A stretch of DNA of 64,000 nucleotides from Chromatiaceae bacterium (GTDB lineage Bacteria; Pseudomonadota; Gammaproteobacteria; Chromatiales; Chromatiaceae): the NCBI GenBank assembly GCA_016714645.1, contig JADKCI010000001.1:186001-250000 (forward strand). Reading direction: 5' to 3'. Made by a program: the position numbers and the translations under genes. Positions 9,887 through 19,353 of the stretch are shown here, piece after piece (positions within the stretch are counted from its first letter, which is position 1; every line of letters begins with the position of its first letter). The notes beneath the pieces were generated by a model that made no database searches, was not told the DNA's origin, and saw nothing but the letters and a program-made list of their open reading frames with translations.

Positions 9887-9948
9887 GTACTCCTGAACCC
9901 GTTATTGCCTAACGGGCAACCCGTCACCTCGAAGGAAACGGCCGTTCG

Positions 9949-10191
9949 TCAGGGCTTGTAATAGATGCCTTTGCGAATATCTTCTTGCGCGATCCTGCTC
10001 AATTCATTAACGATTTTGTCCTGAAATTTCTGGAAAAAATCAAAACCCACGTCGAACGTAGCCGAGTATTCCGGGCTTACTTGCATACCGTCCTGAAACA
10101 CCTTTACGTAGTGGCTATTCTCCCGGATGAAAGTACCCACTTTGAAAGTCTTACCATCATGCACGAATGTCTCAAAAGTCTCTGGTTCCAT
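9949..10191 (-). CDS. Small protein of unknown function (80 residues)
   Basis: Acidic/aromatic protein starting MEPETFETFVHDGKTFKVGT and ending in GIYYKP. It has no signal peptide or membrane segment. Composition is lower in GC than neighbours, suggesting transfer. It lies about 60 bases upstream of the PqqD-like region in the same direction, so it may be the first gene of the peptide locus. It is not an obvious precursor because it has no Cys and no repeated core. I do not recognise a family. The gene could also belong with the divergent XRE regulator that starts at 10332. Confidence 0.5.
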   Translation of the reverse strand: MEPETFETFVHDGKTFKVGTFIRENSHYVKVFQDGMQVSPEYSATFDVGFDFFQKFQDKIVNELSRIAQEDIRKGIYYKP

Positions 10192-10331
10192 AATCTGACA
10201 TCTACTCTAGGTCGCTAAAGAGGGGGGAAAAGCCTCAAGGTCCGCCAGCGGATCCGCTGGACCAGCGGTGGCAGCAGGCAAATCCAACTAATGTCGTGGT
10301 ACTCCACGTTACGGGAAAGAGAGATAACAGA

Positions 10332-10775
10332 ATGAAAATTGGCGATTACAACGCGTTTCCGGAGGATTGGGTGCAGATTAACGAGAAACTGAAGGTGATG
10401 CGGCTCTGCAAGGGCTGGACCCAGGAGGCGTTGGCCGAAAAGCTCGGCTGGGCGGTCAACACCTACGCCAAGATCGAGCGGGGAGAGGCGAACGTCAAAC
10501 TGGATAAGCTCCATCAGCTCGCCGAGGCAATCGGGATCGATCCGACGGACTTGCTGAACGGCGGGGAGAGGACGGTCTTCAACTTCGCCGAGAACTGCAC
10601 TAACACTCAAAGCAACCTTGGCCATACGATTCTCTTGAGCGAAGCGCAGTGCGCCCATGAGCTTGAAAAGGCCGGAATGATTGTCGCGCAGAAGGATCGT
10701 GAGATCGGCTATTTGAAGGAGGAGAACCAAAATCTAAGGGAGATCATTGCCCTGCTGAAGGGCAAGCAGCAGTAA
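10332..10775 (+). CDS. XRE-family helix-turn-helix regulator with C-terminal coiled coil
   Basis: 147 residues. The helix-turn-helix lies at about residues 20-75 (LKVMRLCKGWTQEALAEKLG, then TYAKIERGEANVKLDKLHQL), the cro/C1 type. The C-terminal third is a heptad-like helix (KDREIGYLKEENQNLREIIA) that probably mediates dimerisation. I chose the ATG at 10332 because AAGAGAG lies just upstream and the family usually begins near there; an upstream start at 10296 is possible. It is divergent from the small protein at 9949-10191 and 140 bases from it, so it may regulate that gene or the peptide locus. That link is inference. Confidence 0.8.
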   Translation: MKIGDYNAFPEDWVQINEKLKVMRLCKGWTQEALAEKLGWAVNTYAKIERGEANVKLDKLHQLAEAIGIDPTDLLNGGERTVFNFAENCTNTQSNLGHTILLSEAQCAHELEKAGMIVAQKDREIGYLKEENQNLREIIALLKGKQQ

Positions 10776-10848
10776 CCATCCCCCGAGCAAGCCGGTGGTA
10801 TATGAGGCAGGCCAAAATCCAGCCCCAGGACATTCCGGAATACAAGAC

Positions 10849-11204
10849 ATGACAAGCGATGATCTGGAGCGAATAGCGGCGGCCATCGAGGCGGACGCAG
10901 TCGAGCCGGTACCGGACATCCGGCAGTCGCTGGCGGAAATGGCGATGGGCGCATGGGGACGGACCTACACACCGGCGCAATTGGCGCTGCGGGAGGCGCG
11001 GGCCGTCTTGGGCTGTTGCAACTGACATTTGCCTGGCTGTTGCGTATACCCGTCGCTACGGTGCGCGATTGGGAGCAGGGGCGCTTTCCACCGCCCGGCA
11101 GCGCCTTGCTGGTGGCTCGGCTGGCGCGTGAACACCCAGAGGTACTGCGGCCGTACCTGGCGGACCAGGAGGCGCCCCGAATGGTACTCGGCAAATCAGG
11201 TTAG
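10849..11204 (+). pseudogene. HigA/NadS-like HTH protein with a one-base frameshift
   Basis: The 5' frame (MTSDDLERIAAAIEADAVEP to REARAVLG) and the 3' frame (TFAWLLRIPVATVRDWEQGR, then LAREHPEVLRPYL) join into a typical antitoxin/regulator of about 118 residues. The second frame holds the recognition helix and the DWEQGR turn that marks HigA-type proteins. One missing G in the GGG run at 11010-11012 explains the break (VLGLLQLTFAWLL after repair). Upstream, a short frame from 10802 ending at 10852 overlaps the ATG and may be the tail of a lost toxin gene; this is weak. The frameshift may be real decay or a base-calling error. Confidence 0.65.
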
Positions 11205-13133
11205 GGGTAAAGACCCCCTGATCAGCCGTGCCTCGCGCACCCCGCGCAGGGCGTTGCACACCCGGATCGCCTCGGCGCGGTCGAGGTCCGCCAGGGTGAT
11301 CGGGGCCTCGCGCGCGCCCCAGGCCGGATCATCCAGCAGGACGCCGCGCATCACGCCGGGCAGCACCCCCGCGCTCAGGGGCGGCGTGACCCAGGCGCCG
11401 TCAAGCTTCAGGAAAATATTGCTGCGGGCACCCTCCGTGACCCGGCCGGCACGGTTGTGGAACAGCATGTCGAAGGCGCCCTGGCTGATGGCGGCGGCGA
11501 TGGCCCGGTCATAGCGGGCGCGCCAGGTCGTCTTGTGACACAGCAGCGGGTCGGCCTCGTCCACCGGCGTGGGAGCGATTAGTAGGCCAAGCGGCCCGGG
11601 GGGCAAAGCGTCGAGCGGGGCTGCAGCCAGCTCGTAGCCGCCATTTTTGTGCAGTATCAGTTTGAGGCGAAAAGGGATGCCCGCCGTCAGGGTCGCCTCC
11701 CGCGCCACCAGGGCCTGGCGAATCTCCGTCAGCGGTAATCTGAATCCCAGGAAATCCGCGCTGCGCCCAAGCCGCGCCAGATGGCGCTCCAGGTGACGAA
11801 TACCCTCCTCGCGGCTGGCATAGAGGGTCTCGAAGAGACTAATGCCCGGGTCGAGCTCGGTCAGAAAACGCGCCTTCAACTGACATTCGTCGTATTCCTC
11901 ATCGGCCTGGCTATCGCTGACAATGCCAGCCCCGATGCCCAGGCTTGCCAAACGCAGTGCCCGGGGCGACTGGCCCGGCGCCGCGGCACCCAGCGTCAGG
12001 GTGCGGATGGCCACCGACAGACAGAAATCCCCGCAGGCGGCCCCCGCCCGCTCGCCCGTCGGTGGCTCGATCCAGCCCAGGGCACCGGTGTAGAGGCCCC
12101 GGGGGCGGGTTTCGAGGGCCCTGATCCAGTGCAGGGTGCGATGCTTGGGCGCCCCCGTGATCGAGCCGCAGGGGAAGGTCGCCCGCAGGACCTCGGGAAA
12201 GCTCACCGTCGGCGGCAAATCGGCCTCGATGGTGGAGGTCATCTGCAGGAGGGTCGGGTGGGTTTCCACCGCGAACAGCTCCGGCACGCGCACGCTGCCC
12301 GTGCACGCCACCCGCCCGAGATCGTTGCGCAAGAGATCGACGATCATGAGGTTTTCGGCCCGGGTCTTAGGATTGCGGCTGAGCTCCCGCGCGATCACCG
12401 TCTCATCCTCGCCCGCCCCGGCCCGCGTCGCCGTGCCCTTCATCGGCCTGGCCTGAAGCCGGCCCCCTTGATTGCGCAGAAACAGCTCGGGGGAGCAGGA
12501 CAACACCTGCGTCGGCTCGTCCGCGTGGGCCCCGGGCGGGAGCGACAGGAAGGCCCCAAAGGCCACCGGTTGGCGGGCGCGCAACCGGCGGTAAAGGCTC
12601 AGGGGCGACCCCAGGACGCGCAGGTCGAGGCGATAGGTGAAGTTGACCTGATAGGTTTCGCCGGCGACGATCGCCTCCTGAATGCGGGCCAGGGCCTCAC
12701 CAAAAGCGGCGCGGCCCAAGCTGGGCCGCAGGTCGCAAACGCCGGCGGGCGCGGGACCGGGGATCCCGGCGTCCAGGGGAGCGCCCTGGCCCCCCTCCCC
12801 GCCCAGCGCATCGCGCTCGCGGGCCGCCAGCCAGGCATCCACCGCCTGACGGGACAGACGCCGCAGGGAGGAAAAGATCAGCAGGCGCAAGGCCCCTCGC
12901 TCTCCCGGCGCCATGCCCCTATCGTCCCCGCGCTGGAGACGCACCCCCCACTCGAAATCCGCCAGCACCACCGCATGCCGCCCAGCCCGCATCTCGCCCT
13001 GCGCCTGGCGCCAGACCTCGTCCAGGCGCGGGGGGTCGTCGCACCGGTACTCGCGCACGAAACCGGTGTAGAGCCGGCTCGTCGGCATGGCCTCGGTCGC
13101 GGCACAGTCGTCCAGCAGGGCGAAAACTTGCAT
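11196..13133 (-). CDS. pabB: Bifunctional aminodeoxychorismate synthase component I / 4-amino-4-deoxychorismate lyase
   Basis: 645-residue fusion for p-aminobenzoate (folate) synthesis. Residues about 1-420 are the PabB chorismate-binding domain: LRPSLGRAAF start of the domain, PMKGTATRAG, DLLRNDLGRV and FPCGSITGAPK, then IGAGIVSDSQADEEYDEC. From about residue 430 a PabC-like class IV PLP aminotransferase domain begins (DPGISLFETLYASREEGIRH), with the Lys in LCHKTTWRARYDRA and EGARSNIFLKLDG. The fused form makes ADC and then eliminates pyruvate. It is read leftward and overlaps the end of the broken HTH gene by nine bases (convergent). The glutamine amidotransferase partner PabA is not in the window. 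Confidence 0.9.
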   Translation of the reverse strand: MQVFALLDDCAATEAMPTSRLYTGFVREYRCDDPPRLDEVWRQAQGEMRAGRHAVVLADFEWGVRLQRGDDRGMAPGERGALRLLIFSSLRRLSRQAVDAWLAARERDALGGEGGQGAPLDAGIPGPAPAGVCDLRPSLGRAAFGEALARIQEAIVAGETYQVNFTYRLDLRVLGSPLSLYRRLRARQPVAFGAFLSLPPGAHADEPTQVLSCSPELFLRNQGGRLQARPMKGTATRAGAGEDETVIARELSRNPKTRAENLMIVDLLRNDLGRVACTGSVRVPELFAVETHPTLLQMTSTIEADLPPTVSFPEVLRATFPCGSITGAPKHRTLHWIRALETRPRGLYTGALGWIEPPTGERAGAACGDFCLSVAIRTLTLGAAAPGQSPRALRLASLGIGAGIVSDSQADEEYDECQLKARFLTELDPGISLFETLYASREEGIRHLERHLARLGRSADFLGFRLPLTEIRQALVAREATLTAGIPFRLKLILHKNGGYELAAAPLDALPPGPLGLLIAPTPVDEADPLLCHKTTWRARYDRAIAAAISQGAFDMLFHNRAGRVTEGARSNIFLKLDGAWVTPPLSAGVLPGVMRGVLLDDPAWGAREAPITLADLDRAEAIRVCNALRGVREARLIRGSLPLT

Positions 13134-13311
13134 CGCGACGTCAAATAACCTGGAAAGCAGTTAGCCCGGCTTGCATGGCGCGCGATCCCGGGTAATCTAG
13201 AATTTCACGCCGGCGGCGATCGCCGCGATGGGTTCGGCAGCCGGCTGCCAACCGCCGCCTGGCCCGGCGGGCACCAGGCCGCGACACGGCCCCAGAGGTT
13301 ATTTTATCCCC

Positions 13312-14160
13312 ATGCATTCCAGACCCCTCTTTGACAGACAGCGCCTCTACATCATCATCTTCGAGTCCGACACCCCGGCGGGCCGGCGGTTTGACACAGC
13401 CTTGCTGCTGACCATCCTGGCCAGCCTGGTGGTGGTGATGCTGGATAGCATCGAGGGCATGCACAGCCAATACCGCGACCTCTTCAATCAGCTGGAATGG
13501 GCCTTCACCGCCCTCTTTGCCCTGGAATACGGGCTGCGCCTCTACTGCTCGCCCAAGCCGCTGGGTTACGCCTTCAGCTTTTTCGGCCTCGTCGATCTGC
13601 TGGCCCTGCTGCCGGCCATCCTGGCCCTGGCCTTCGCCGACGCCCAGTATCTACTGATCATCCGGGTCATCCGCATGATCCGCATCTTCCGGATCCTCAA
13701 GCTGCGCCAGTACCTGAGCCAGGCCAACTACCTGCTCATCGCCCTGCGCGGCAGCCGCCAGAAGATCATCGTCTTCCTGGTCGGCGTCTCCTCCCTGGTC
13801 ACGGTCTACGGGGCCCTGATGTATGTGATCGAGGGTCCCGCGCACGGCTTTACCAGCATACCCACCAGCATCTACTGGGCGGTAGTGACCCTGACCACGG
13901 TGGGCTTCGGCGACATCACCCCCAAGACGCCCCTGGGACAGATGGTCGCCACCCTGGTGATGATCACCGGCTATTCCATCATCGCGGTGCCCACGGGCAT
14001 CTTCACTGCCGAACTGAACCGCGCCATGCGCCAGGTTGCTCAAAACGAGCACGACTGCCCGCACTGTCATAAAAAGCGCCACGAGGCCGAGGCGGCTTTT
14101 TGCAGCCGTTGCGGGAGTCAACTGTTTCCCCAGATCCTCCCTGACGGGGGGGAAGGATAA
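13312..14160 (+). CDS. Voltage-gated-type potassium channel with C-terminal zinc ribbon
   Basis: 282 residues. Hydrophobic helices begin near residue 23 (LLLTILASLVVVMLDS). An arginine-rich helix VIRMIRIFRILKLRQ looks like S4. The pore loop contains TTVGFGDITP, the K+ selectivity filter, and is followed by the S6 helix. The C-terminus has two Cys pairs (CPHCHKK and CSRCG), a zinc ribbon rarely drawn in textbook channels. I chose the ATG at 13312, since the upstream frame is Gly/Arg/Pro-rich and non-membrane. It probably sets membrane potential or potassium flux in the inner membrane. The neighbours do not indicate a special role. Confidence 0.87.
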   Translation: MHSRPLFDRQRLYIIIFESDTPAGRRFDTALLLTILASLVVVMLDSIEGMHSQYRDLFNQLEWAFTALFALEYGLRLYCSPKPLGYAFSFFGLVDLLALLPAILALAFADAQYLLIIRVIRMIRIFRILKLRQYLSQANYLLIALRGSRQKIIVFLVGVSSLVTVYGALMYVIEGPAHGFTSIPTSIYWAVVTLTTVGFGDITPKTPLGQMVATLVMITGYSIIAVPTGIFTAELNRAMRQVAQNEHDCPHCHKKRHEAEAAFCSRCGSQLFPQILPDGGEG

Positions 14161-14270
14161 ATACCCCTTCCCTCAACCGTTCAAAGACTATCAATGGCAA
14201 CACTCAAATATTCCATCCGTACGCCATATCGGGGAACTGACGGCCGCATGGAAATATCGAGACCCAGCCT

Positions 14271-15284
14271 TCAGCCCTCGGCATAAAGTGCCGCCGTCTT
14301 GGCCGACTGTGCGGCCACCACCCGGCGCAACTCGGCGGGGGCCATGACCTCCAGGTTGTCGCCGGCCCCGAGCAACCAGCGCAGCAACTGGCCGGTGGAG
14401 GGGAGGCGGGCGGTGACGCGCAGCAGGAAGCCGGAGTCATCGGGCTCATCGTCCAGGCGCTGGTTATCGCTGAGCGGACAGGCCTCCAGCAGGGTCGCCA
14501 GATAACCCCGCACCCGCAGCTCCAGGTCGATCAGCCGGCCCTGGCCGAAGTCGATCTTGCCCGAGGCGATGGCCTGGTCCAGATCGAAACCCGTCGCCGC
14601 CCTGGCCGGCGTCCCGACCTGGACCTGGGCGCGGATCATGCGGTGCAGGGCGTAAAAGCGCACCGGCCCCACTTCATCATTCTTGAGGGCCAGCAGGTAG
14701 GGGATGGGGCCCCGCTGGACCAGGGCCTGGGGGTGGATGACCGCTTCGCCGCGTTCGCCCGCGGCATCCTGGTACTGAATGAGCAGGGCCCGGCGTTGCG
14801 CCAGGGCCTGGACCACCGCCTGAAGAAGTTCGGGGTAGAGTTCGACCGGGCGCAGCCTCAGGGTATCGGGAACACAGCGCAGTCGCCGTGCATCGAGGAG
14901 CGGACCCTCGACTTCATGCAGCAGGCGCTCCCACAGGCGGTCGAGCCGCCGCTCTGGCACCGCCTCGGCGATCAGGTCCCTGACCTGCCGCAGGGTGTAT
15001 TCCCAGATGAGGGGGTCCTCCGCCAGGTCATCGCCCAGGCGCCGGTAACGCAGGGGCTTGCCACCCGGGTTCACCGCCGCGATACGCCCCTCCTTGAGCA
15101 GATCCATGAGGTCGCGTTGCAGGGCCCGGCGGCGCGCCGGGACATCACTGGCGCCATAATCATCGCCGAGGATTTGCAGCAGCCGACCCCCGTCCGGACA
15201 GTCGGCGGGCGTGGCGGTGGCGGTTGGCAGCAGGGCCTCCAGACGGCGGAGGCGTTGGATACGGCTCTGATAGGTAGCGCTCAT
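14271..15284 (-). CDS. WYL-domain transcriptional regulator
   Basis: 337 residues with a start at ATG 15284 (MSATYQSRIQRLRRLEALL). The N-terminus resembles a winged helix-turn-helix (VPARRRALQRDLMDLLKEGR, then PGGKPLRYRR). The middle has the WYL-type pattern: RRALLIQYQDAAGERGEAVI, HPQALVQRGPIPYLLAL, then RFYALHRMIRAQV. A WCX-like C-terminal domain ends in RLPSTGQLLRWLLGAGDNLE. WYL proteins bind nucleic acid or nucleotide ligands and often regulate DNA damage or defence genes. Here it stands alone, convergent with the potassium channel gene and divergent from pilU, so its targets cannot be read from context. Confidence 0.85.
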   Translation of the reverse strand: MSATYQSRIQRLRRLEALLPTATATPADCPDGGRLLQILGDDYGASDVPARRRALQRDLMDLLKEGRIAAVNPGGKPLRYRRLGDDLAEDPLIWEYTLRQVRDLIAEAVPERRLDRLWERLLHEVEGPLLDARRLRCVPDTLRLRPVELYPELLQAVVQALAQRRALLIQYQDAAGERGEAVIHPQALVQRGPIPYLLALKNDEVGPVRFYALHRMIRAQVQVGTPARAATGFDLDQAIASGKIDFGQGRLIDLELRVRGYLATLLEACPLSDNQRLDDEPDDSGFLLRVTARLPSTGQLLRWLLGAGDNLEVMAPAELRRVVAAQSAKTAALYAEG

Positions 15285-15439
15285 GGCGCCAGTATACCCG
15301 GGAGAATCGGTCAGAGTGTGACGCATCGATCGGTCTGAAGTGGCAGGCATCGCCCCTTTAGCCCGTCACGGGGCTTGACGCACCCCCCCGCTTCCCTGCA
15401 CATTCCCACCCCATTGCCCCACCGAGGCTGGAATAGCGC

Positions 15440-16552
15440 GTGAACCTCGATCCCTTTCTCAAAGTCATGGCCGCCAAGCAGGGTTCCGACCTCTTTTTCA
15501 GCGAGGGCGCGCGGCCGCATTTGAAAGTGGATGGGACCCTCCTACCCTTTGGCGACCGGGTCCTGAGCAGCGAGGAGATCCTGGCCCTGGCCCATTGCGT
15601 GATGGACGAGGGCCAGCAGCGGGAACTGGCCCAGACCTGGGAGTGCAACCTGGGGGTGGAGCTGAAGGGGATTGGGCGCTTCCGGGTCAATGTCTTCCGC
15701 CAGCGCGGCGGACCGGCGATGGTGATCCGCTATATCAAGGACCGCATTCCGACCTTCGCGGAGCTTTCGCTGCCCCCGATGCTGGCCGAACTCATCAGCA
15801 TCAAGCGGGGACTCCTGCTGGTGGTCGGGGCCACCGGATCGGGCAAGTCCAGCACCCTGGCCGCCATGATCGACCACCGCAACCGCAACAGCCGGGGCCA
15901 CATCCTCACCATTGAGGACCCCATCGAATTCACCCACGAACACCAGAAGTCCATCGTCAACCAGCGCGAGGTGGGCATCGACACCCTCTCCTACGAGGCG
16001 GCGCTCAAGAACGCCATGCGCGAGGCCCCGGACGTCATCCTCATTGGCGAGATCCGCGACGCCGCGACCATGCGGCACGCCCTGGCCTATGCCGAGACCG
16101 GCCATCTGTGCGTCTCCACCCTGCACGCCAACAACGCCAACCAGGCCATCGACCGCATCCTGAGCTTCTTTTCCGAAAACCACCGCCAGCAGGTGCGCAT
16201 GGACCTGGCCCTGAACCTCCACGCCATCGTCTCCCAGCGCCTGATCCCGGCCCGGGACGGCAGCGGGCGGGCCCCGGCGGTGGAGGTGATGCGCCTGACG
16301 CGCTATATCGCCGACCTCATCCTCAAGGGCGAGATCGAGGGCATCAAGGAGGCCATGCGCCAGAGCGACATCCCCGGCATGCAGACCTTCGACATGTCCC
16401 TCTACCAGCTTTACAGCAGCGGGCGCATCAGCCTGGAGGAGGCCCTGGTCAACGCGGATTCCCGCAACGACCTGGCCCTGCGCATCCGCCTCGAGGAGGC
16501 CGGGGGTCAGGGGGAAGCGGCCCCGCTGGCCGGGGAGCCGCTCGTCCCTTGA
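15440..16552 (+). CDS. pilU: Type IV pilus twitching ATPase PilU
   Basis: 370-residue hexameric retraction ATPase. It starts with GTG at 15440 (MNLDPFLKVMAAKQGSDLFF). Walker A is GATGSGKSS near residue 133. The Asp/His boxes are in ILTIEDPIEFTHEHQKSIVN and APDVILIGEIRDAATMRHAL, then ETGHLCVSTLHANNANQ. The IVNQREVG wording and the absence of the PilT AIRNLI tail favour PilU over PilT. PilU assists PilT in pilus retraction. The usual partner pilT is not next to it here, nor near yggS at 51.2 kb where pilT often lies in related genomes. Confidence 0.9.
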   Translation: MNLDPFLKVMAAKQGSDLFFSEGARPHLKVDGTLLPFGDRVLSSEEILALAHCVMDEGQQRELAQTWECNLGVELKGIGRFRVNVFRQRGGPAMVIRYIKDRIPTFAELSLPPMLAELISIKRGLLLVVGATGSGKSSTLAAMIDHRNRNSRGHILTIEDPIEFTHEHQKSIVNQREVGIDTLSYEAALKNAMREAPDVILIGEIRDAATMRHALAYAETGHLCVSTLHANNANQAIDRILSFFSENHRQQVRMDLALNLHAIVSQRLIPARDGSGRAPAVEVMRLTRYIADLILKGEIEGIKEAMRQSDIPGMQTFDMSLYQLYSSGRISLEEALVNADSRNDLALRIRLEEAGGQGEAAPLAGEPLVP

Positions 16553-16694
16553 AGCCCTCCCGGTATCCAGCCCGTTCCGGGCGCGAATTTTGCGTGGATA
16601 TTGCCGGGGCATGGCCCAGGTTGTCATCTGATCCGCTTATCCTTGAAATGGCGCCCCCTAATGAATCCTTTCGTCCACTCATGGAGCCCACTTG

Positions 16695-19202
16695 ATGTCG
16701 CCCTTTATCGACCTGAACCAAAGCCAGCCCAATGACAGGCTCTTCGACCTGCCGCCCCTCTCCCTGAGTCCGGAGGGGTTAGCGCTGGACTTCAAGCGCT
16801 ATTACGCCAGCACCTTTGGTCGGGACAAGGATTGCCGCTCCACCTATTACCCCTATCGCGCCCTGTCGGTGGTCATGCGCGACCGTCTGATGGAACGGTG
16901 GAAGGGCACTCGCCAGGCCCAGGACGAGGCCGACTGCAAGCGCGCCCATTACCTGTCCCTGGAATTCCTGATGGGCCGGGCCCTCTCCAACGCCATGCTC
17001 AACCTGGGGGTGGCCGACGCGGCGGAACAGGGTCTCTACGACCTCGGCCTGCTGCTGGAGGAGATCGCCGCCACCGAGCCCGACGCGGGCCTGGGCAACG
17101 GCGGCCTGGGCCGACTGGCGGCCTGCTTTCTCGATTCCTGCGCCACCCTGCAATTGCCGGTCAAGGGCTACGGCCTGCGCTATGAATACGGCATGTTCCG
17201 CCAGAGCTTCGACAATGGCTTTCAGATTGAGAAGCCGGATCACTGGCTCCGGGACGGCAACCCCTGGGAGCTGGAGCGCCCGGAATATACCCAGCGCATC
17301 CAGTTTGGGGGCCGCGTCGATTTTCATCAGGACGACAGGGGCCGCCTGATGGCCTACTGGGTTGATACCCAGGACGTGCTGGCGGTGCCCTACGACACCC
17401 CGATACCGGGTTATCGCAATGACACCATCAACACCCTGCGCCTCTGGAAGGCCGTCGCCACCGACGAATTCAACCTGGGGGAATTCAACGCCGGCAGCTA
17501 TCCCGAGTCCGTCGCCGCCAAGAACGCCGCCGAGCACATCACCATGGTGCTCTACCCCAACGACGCCAGCGAGAACGGCAAGGAATTACGCCTGCGCCAG
17601 CAATACCTGCTGGCCTGCGCCAGTCTCAAGGATGTGCTGCGCGAGTGGATCCGCCTGCACGGCAACGACTTCAGCCAATTCGCGGCAAAGAATTGCTTCC
17701 AGCTCAATGATACCCACCCCGCCATCTCGGTGGCGGAGCTGATGCGCCTGCTGATGGACGAGCATCACCTGGAGTGGGACCCGGCCTGGGCCATCACCAC
17801 CGCCACCATGGCCTACACCAACCACACCCTGCTGCCCGAGGCCCTGGAACGCTGGCCGGTGCGCATCTTCCAGTCCCTCCTGCCCCGTCACCTGCAGATC
17901 ATTTACGAGATCAATGCCCGCTTCCTGACCGAGGTCGCCTCGCGCTGGCCCGGCGACATGCCCCGCCAGGGTCGCATGTCCCTGATCGAGGAGGGACACG
18001 AGCCCCAGATCCGCATGGCCTACCTGGCCATCGTCGGCAGCTTCTCCGTCAACGGCGTGGCCGAGCTGCATTCACGCCTGCTGATCGAGGGCTTGTTCCA
18101 CGACTTTTACGAACTCTGGCCCCACAAGTTCAACAACAAGACCAACGGGGTCACCCCGCGCCGCTGGCTCGCCATGTGCAACCCCGACCTGCGGGAGTTG
18201 CTGAACGAGACCATCGGCCGGGACTGGGTGCGTGACCTGAGCCAACTGGAGCGCATCGCCCCCCTGGCGGATGACCCGGCCTTCCGGGAGCGGTTTGGCG
18301 CCATCAAGCACGCCAACAAGCAAAACCTGGCCCGCCTGGTGGCCCATGATTGCCATGTGGACTTCGACCCGGCCGCCCTCTTCGATGTCCAGGTCAAGCG
18401 CATCCACGAATACAAGCGTCAACTGCTCAACCTGCTGCACGTCATCCACCTCTACAACCGCATCAAGCGCGGCGACACCGCCCATTGGACCCCGCGCTGC
18501 GTCCTGATCGGCGGCAAGGCCGCACCCGGCTACGTCATGGCCAAGCTAATCATCAAGCTGATCAATAACGTGGCCCAGGTAGTCAACGGCGACAAGGACA
18601 CCCAGGGCTTGCTGAGCCTGGCCTTCATCCCCGACTACCGGGTCTCGGTGATGGAGGTCATAGCCCCCGGTACCGACCTATCGGAACAGATCTCCACCGC
18701 CGGCAAGGAGGCCTCCGGGACCGGCAACATGAAGTTCATGATGAACGGCGCCGTCACCATCGGCACCCTGGATGGCGCCAATATCGAGATCCGCGACCAG
18801 GCGGGGGCGGACAACTTCTTCCTGTTCGGCATGACCGCCGCCGCGGTCGATGCCAGGCAGGGTCGCTATGATCCCCAGGCCATCATTCAGGGCCATGGCC
18901 ACCTGCGCGAGGTGATGGCCCTGCTGGAGTCGGGCCACTTCAACCAATTCGAACCCGGCCTTTTCGAGCCGATCATCCAGGCCATCCGCAACCCCCATGA
19001 CCCCTGGATGACCGCCGCCGACTTCCCGGACTATGTCCGCGCCCAAGAAGCCGCCGCCACCGCCTACCGCGACCCCGAGCGCTGGCTGCGCATGGCCATA
19101 CTCAACACTGCCCACAGCGGGCGCTTCTCCTCAGATCGCACCATTGGCGAATATAACCGTGACATCTGGAGGTTACCGACGGTGGCACCCCTGGCCTTGT
19201 GA
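16695..19202 (+). CDS. glgP: Glycogen/starch/alpha-glucan phosphorylase
   Basis: 835 residues, normal for the family. It releases glucose 1-phosphate from glycogen using pyridoxal phosphate. The PLP-lysine motif is EASGTGNMKFMMNGA near residue 680. The substrate loop GNGGLGRLAACFLDS lies near residue 135, and the phosphate-site residues are around KRIHEYKRQ. I prefer ATG 16695 over a TTG just before it. It follows pilU after 142 bases without a clear terminator. No other glycogen gene is nearby, so it is likely transcribed alone. Glycogen storage is well known in purple sulfur bacteria. Confidence 0.95.
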   Translation: MSPFIDLNQSQPNDRLFDLPPLSLSPEGLALDFKRYYASTFGRDKDCRSTYYPYRALSVVMRDRLMERWKGTRQAQDEADCKRAHYLSLEFLMGRALSNAMLNLGVADAAEQGLYDLGLLLEEIAATEPDAGLGNGGLGRLAACFLDSCATLQLPVKGYGLRYEYGMFRQSFDNGFQIEKPDHWLRDGNPWELERPEYTQRIQFGGRVDFHQDDRGRLMAYWVDTQDVLAVPYDTPIPGYRNDTINTLRLWKAVATDEFNLGEFNAGSYPESVAAKNAAEHITMVLYPNDASENGKELRLRQQYLLACASLKDVLREWIRLHGNDFSQFAAKNCFQLNDTHPAISVAELMRLLMDEHHLEWDPAWAITTATMAYTNHTLLPEALERWPVRIFQSLLPRHLQIIYEINARFLTEVASRWPGDMPRQGRMSLIEEGHEPQIRMAYLAIVGSFSVNGVAELHSRLLIEGLFHDFYELWPHKFNNKTNGVTPRRWLAMCNPDLRELLNETIGRDWVRDLSQLERIAPLADDPAFRERFGAIKHANKQNLARLVAHDCHVDFDPAALFDVQVKRIHEYKRQLLNLLHVIHLYNRIKRGDTAHWTPRCVLIGGKAAPGYVMAKLIIKLINNVAQVVNGDKDTQGLLSLAFIPDYRVSVMEVIAPGTDLSEQISTAGKEASGTGNMKFMMNGAVTIGTLDGANIEIRDQAGADNFFLFGMTAAAVDARQGRYDPQAIIQGHGHLREVMALLESGHFNQFEPGLFEPIIQAIRNPHDPWMTAADFPDYVRAQEAAATAYRDPERWLRMAILNTAHSGRFSSDRTIGEYNRDIWRLPTVAPLAL

Positions 19203-19244
19203 AGCCACCGCCAGCCCACCGCGCGGGTTGGGTTTGACCCTGGG

Positions 19245-19276
19245 GCCGGTTGGGTGTAAGTAATTGCCCAACCGGC
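19245..19276. repeat. 10-bp perfect inverted repeat between glgP and the next gene
   Basis: GCCGGTTGGG at 19245-19254 and CCCAACCGGC at 19267-19276 with a 12-base loop. There is no T-run after it, so it is not a standard terminator. It may be an mRNA 3' stabiliser of glgP, a protein-binding site or a leader structure for the gene at 19354. Confidence 0.5.
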
Positions 19277-19353
19277 GTCAACAGCCGGCGGGATTCGCGA
19301 CTAGAACCGCGAGCCATGAGGAGAACACCCACCCCATCGGAGGAATTTAAGCC

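Noticed and set aside
10802..10852. 16-codon frame before the broken HTH gene, possible toxin tail
   Set aside because: Too short to assign; no upstream toxin sequence in frame.
19245..19276. Inverted repeat as a terminator of glgP
   Set aside because: Good stem but no T-run follows and the loop is 12 bases; listed as a repeat instead.
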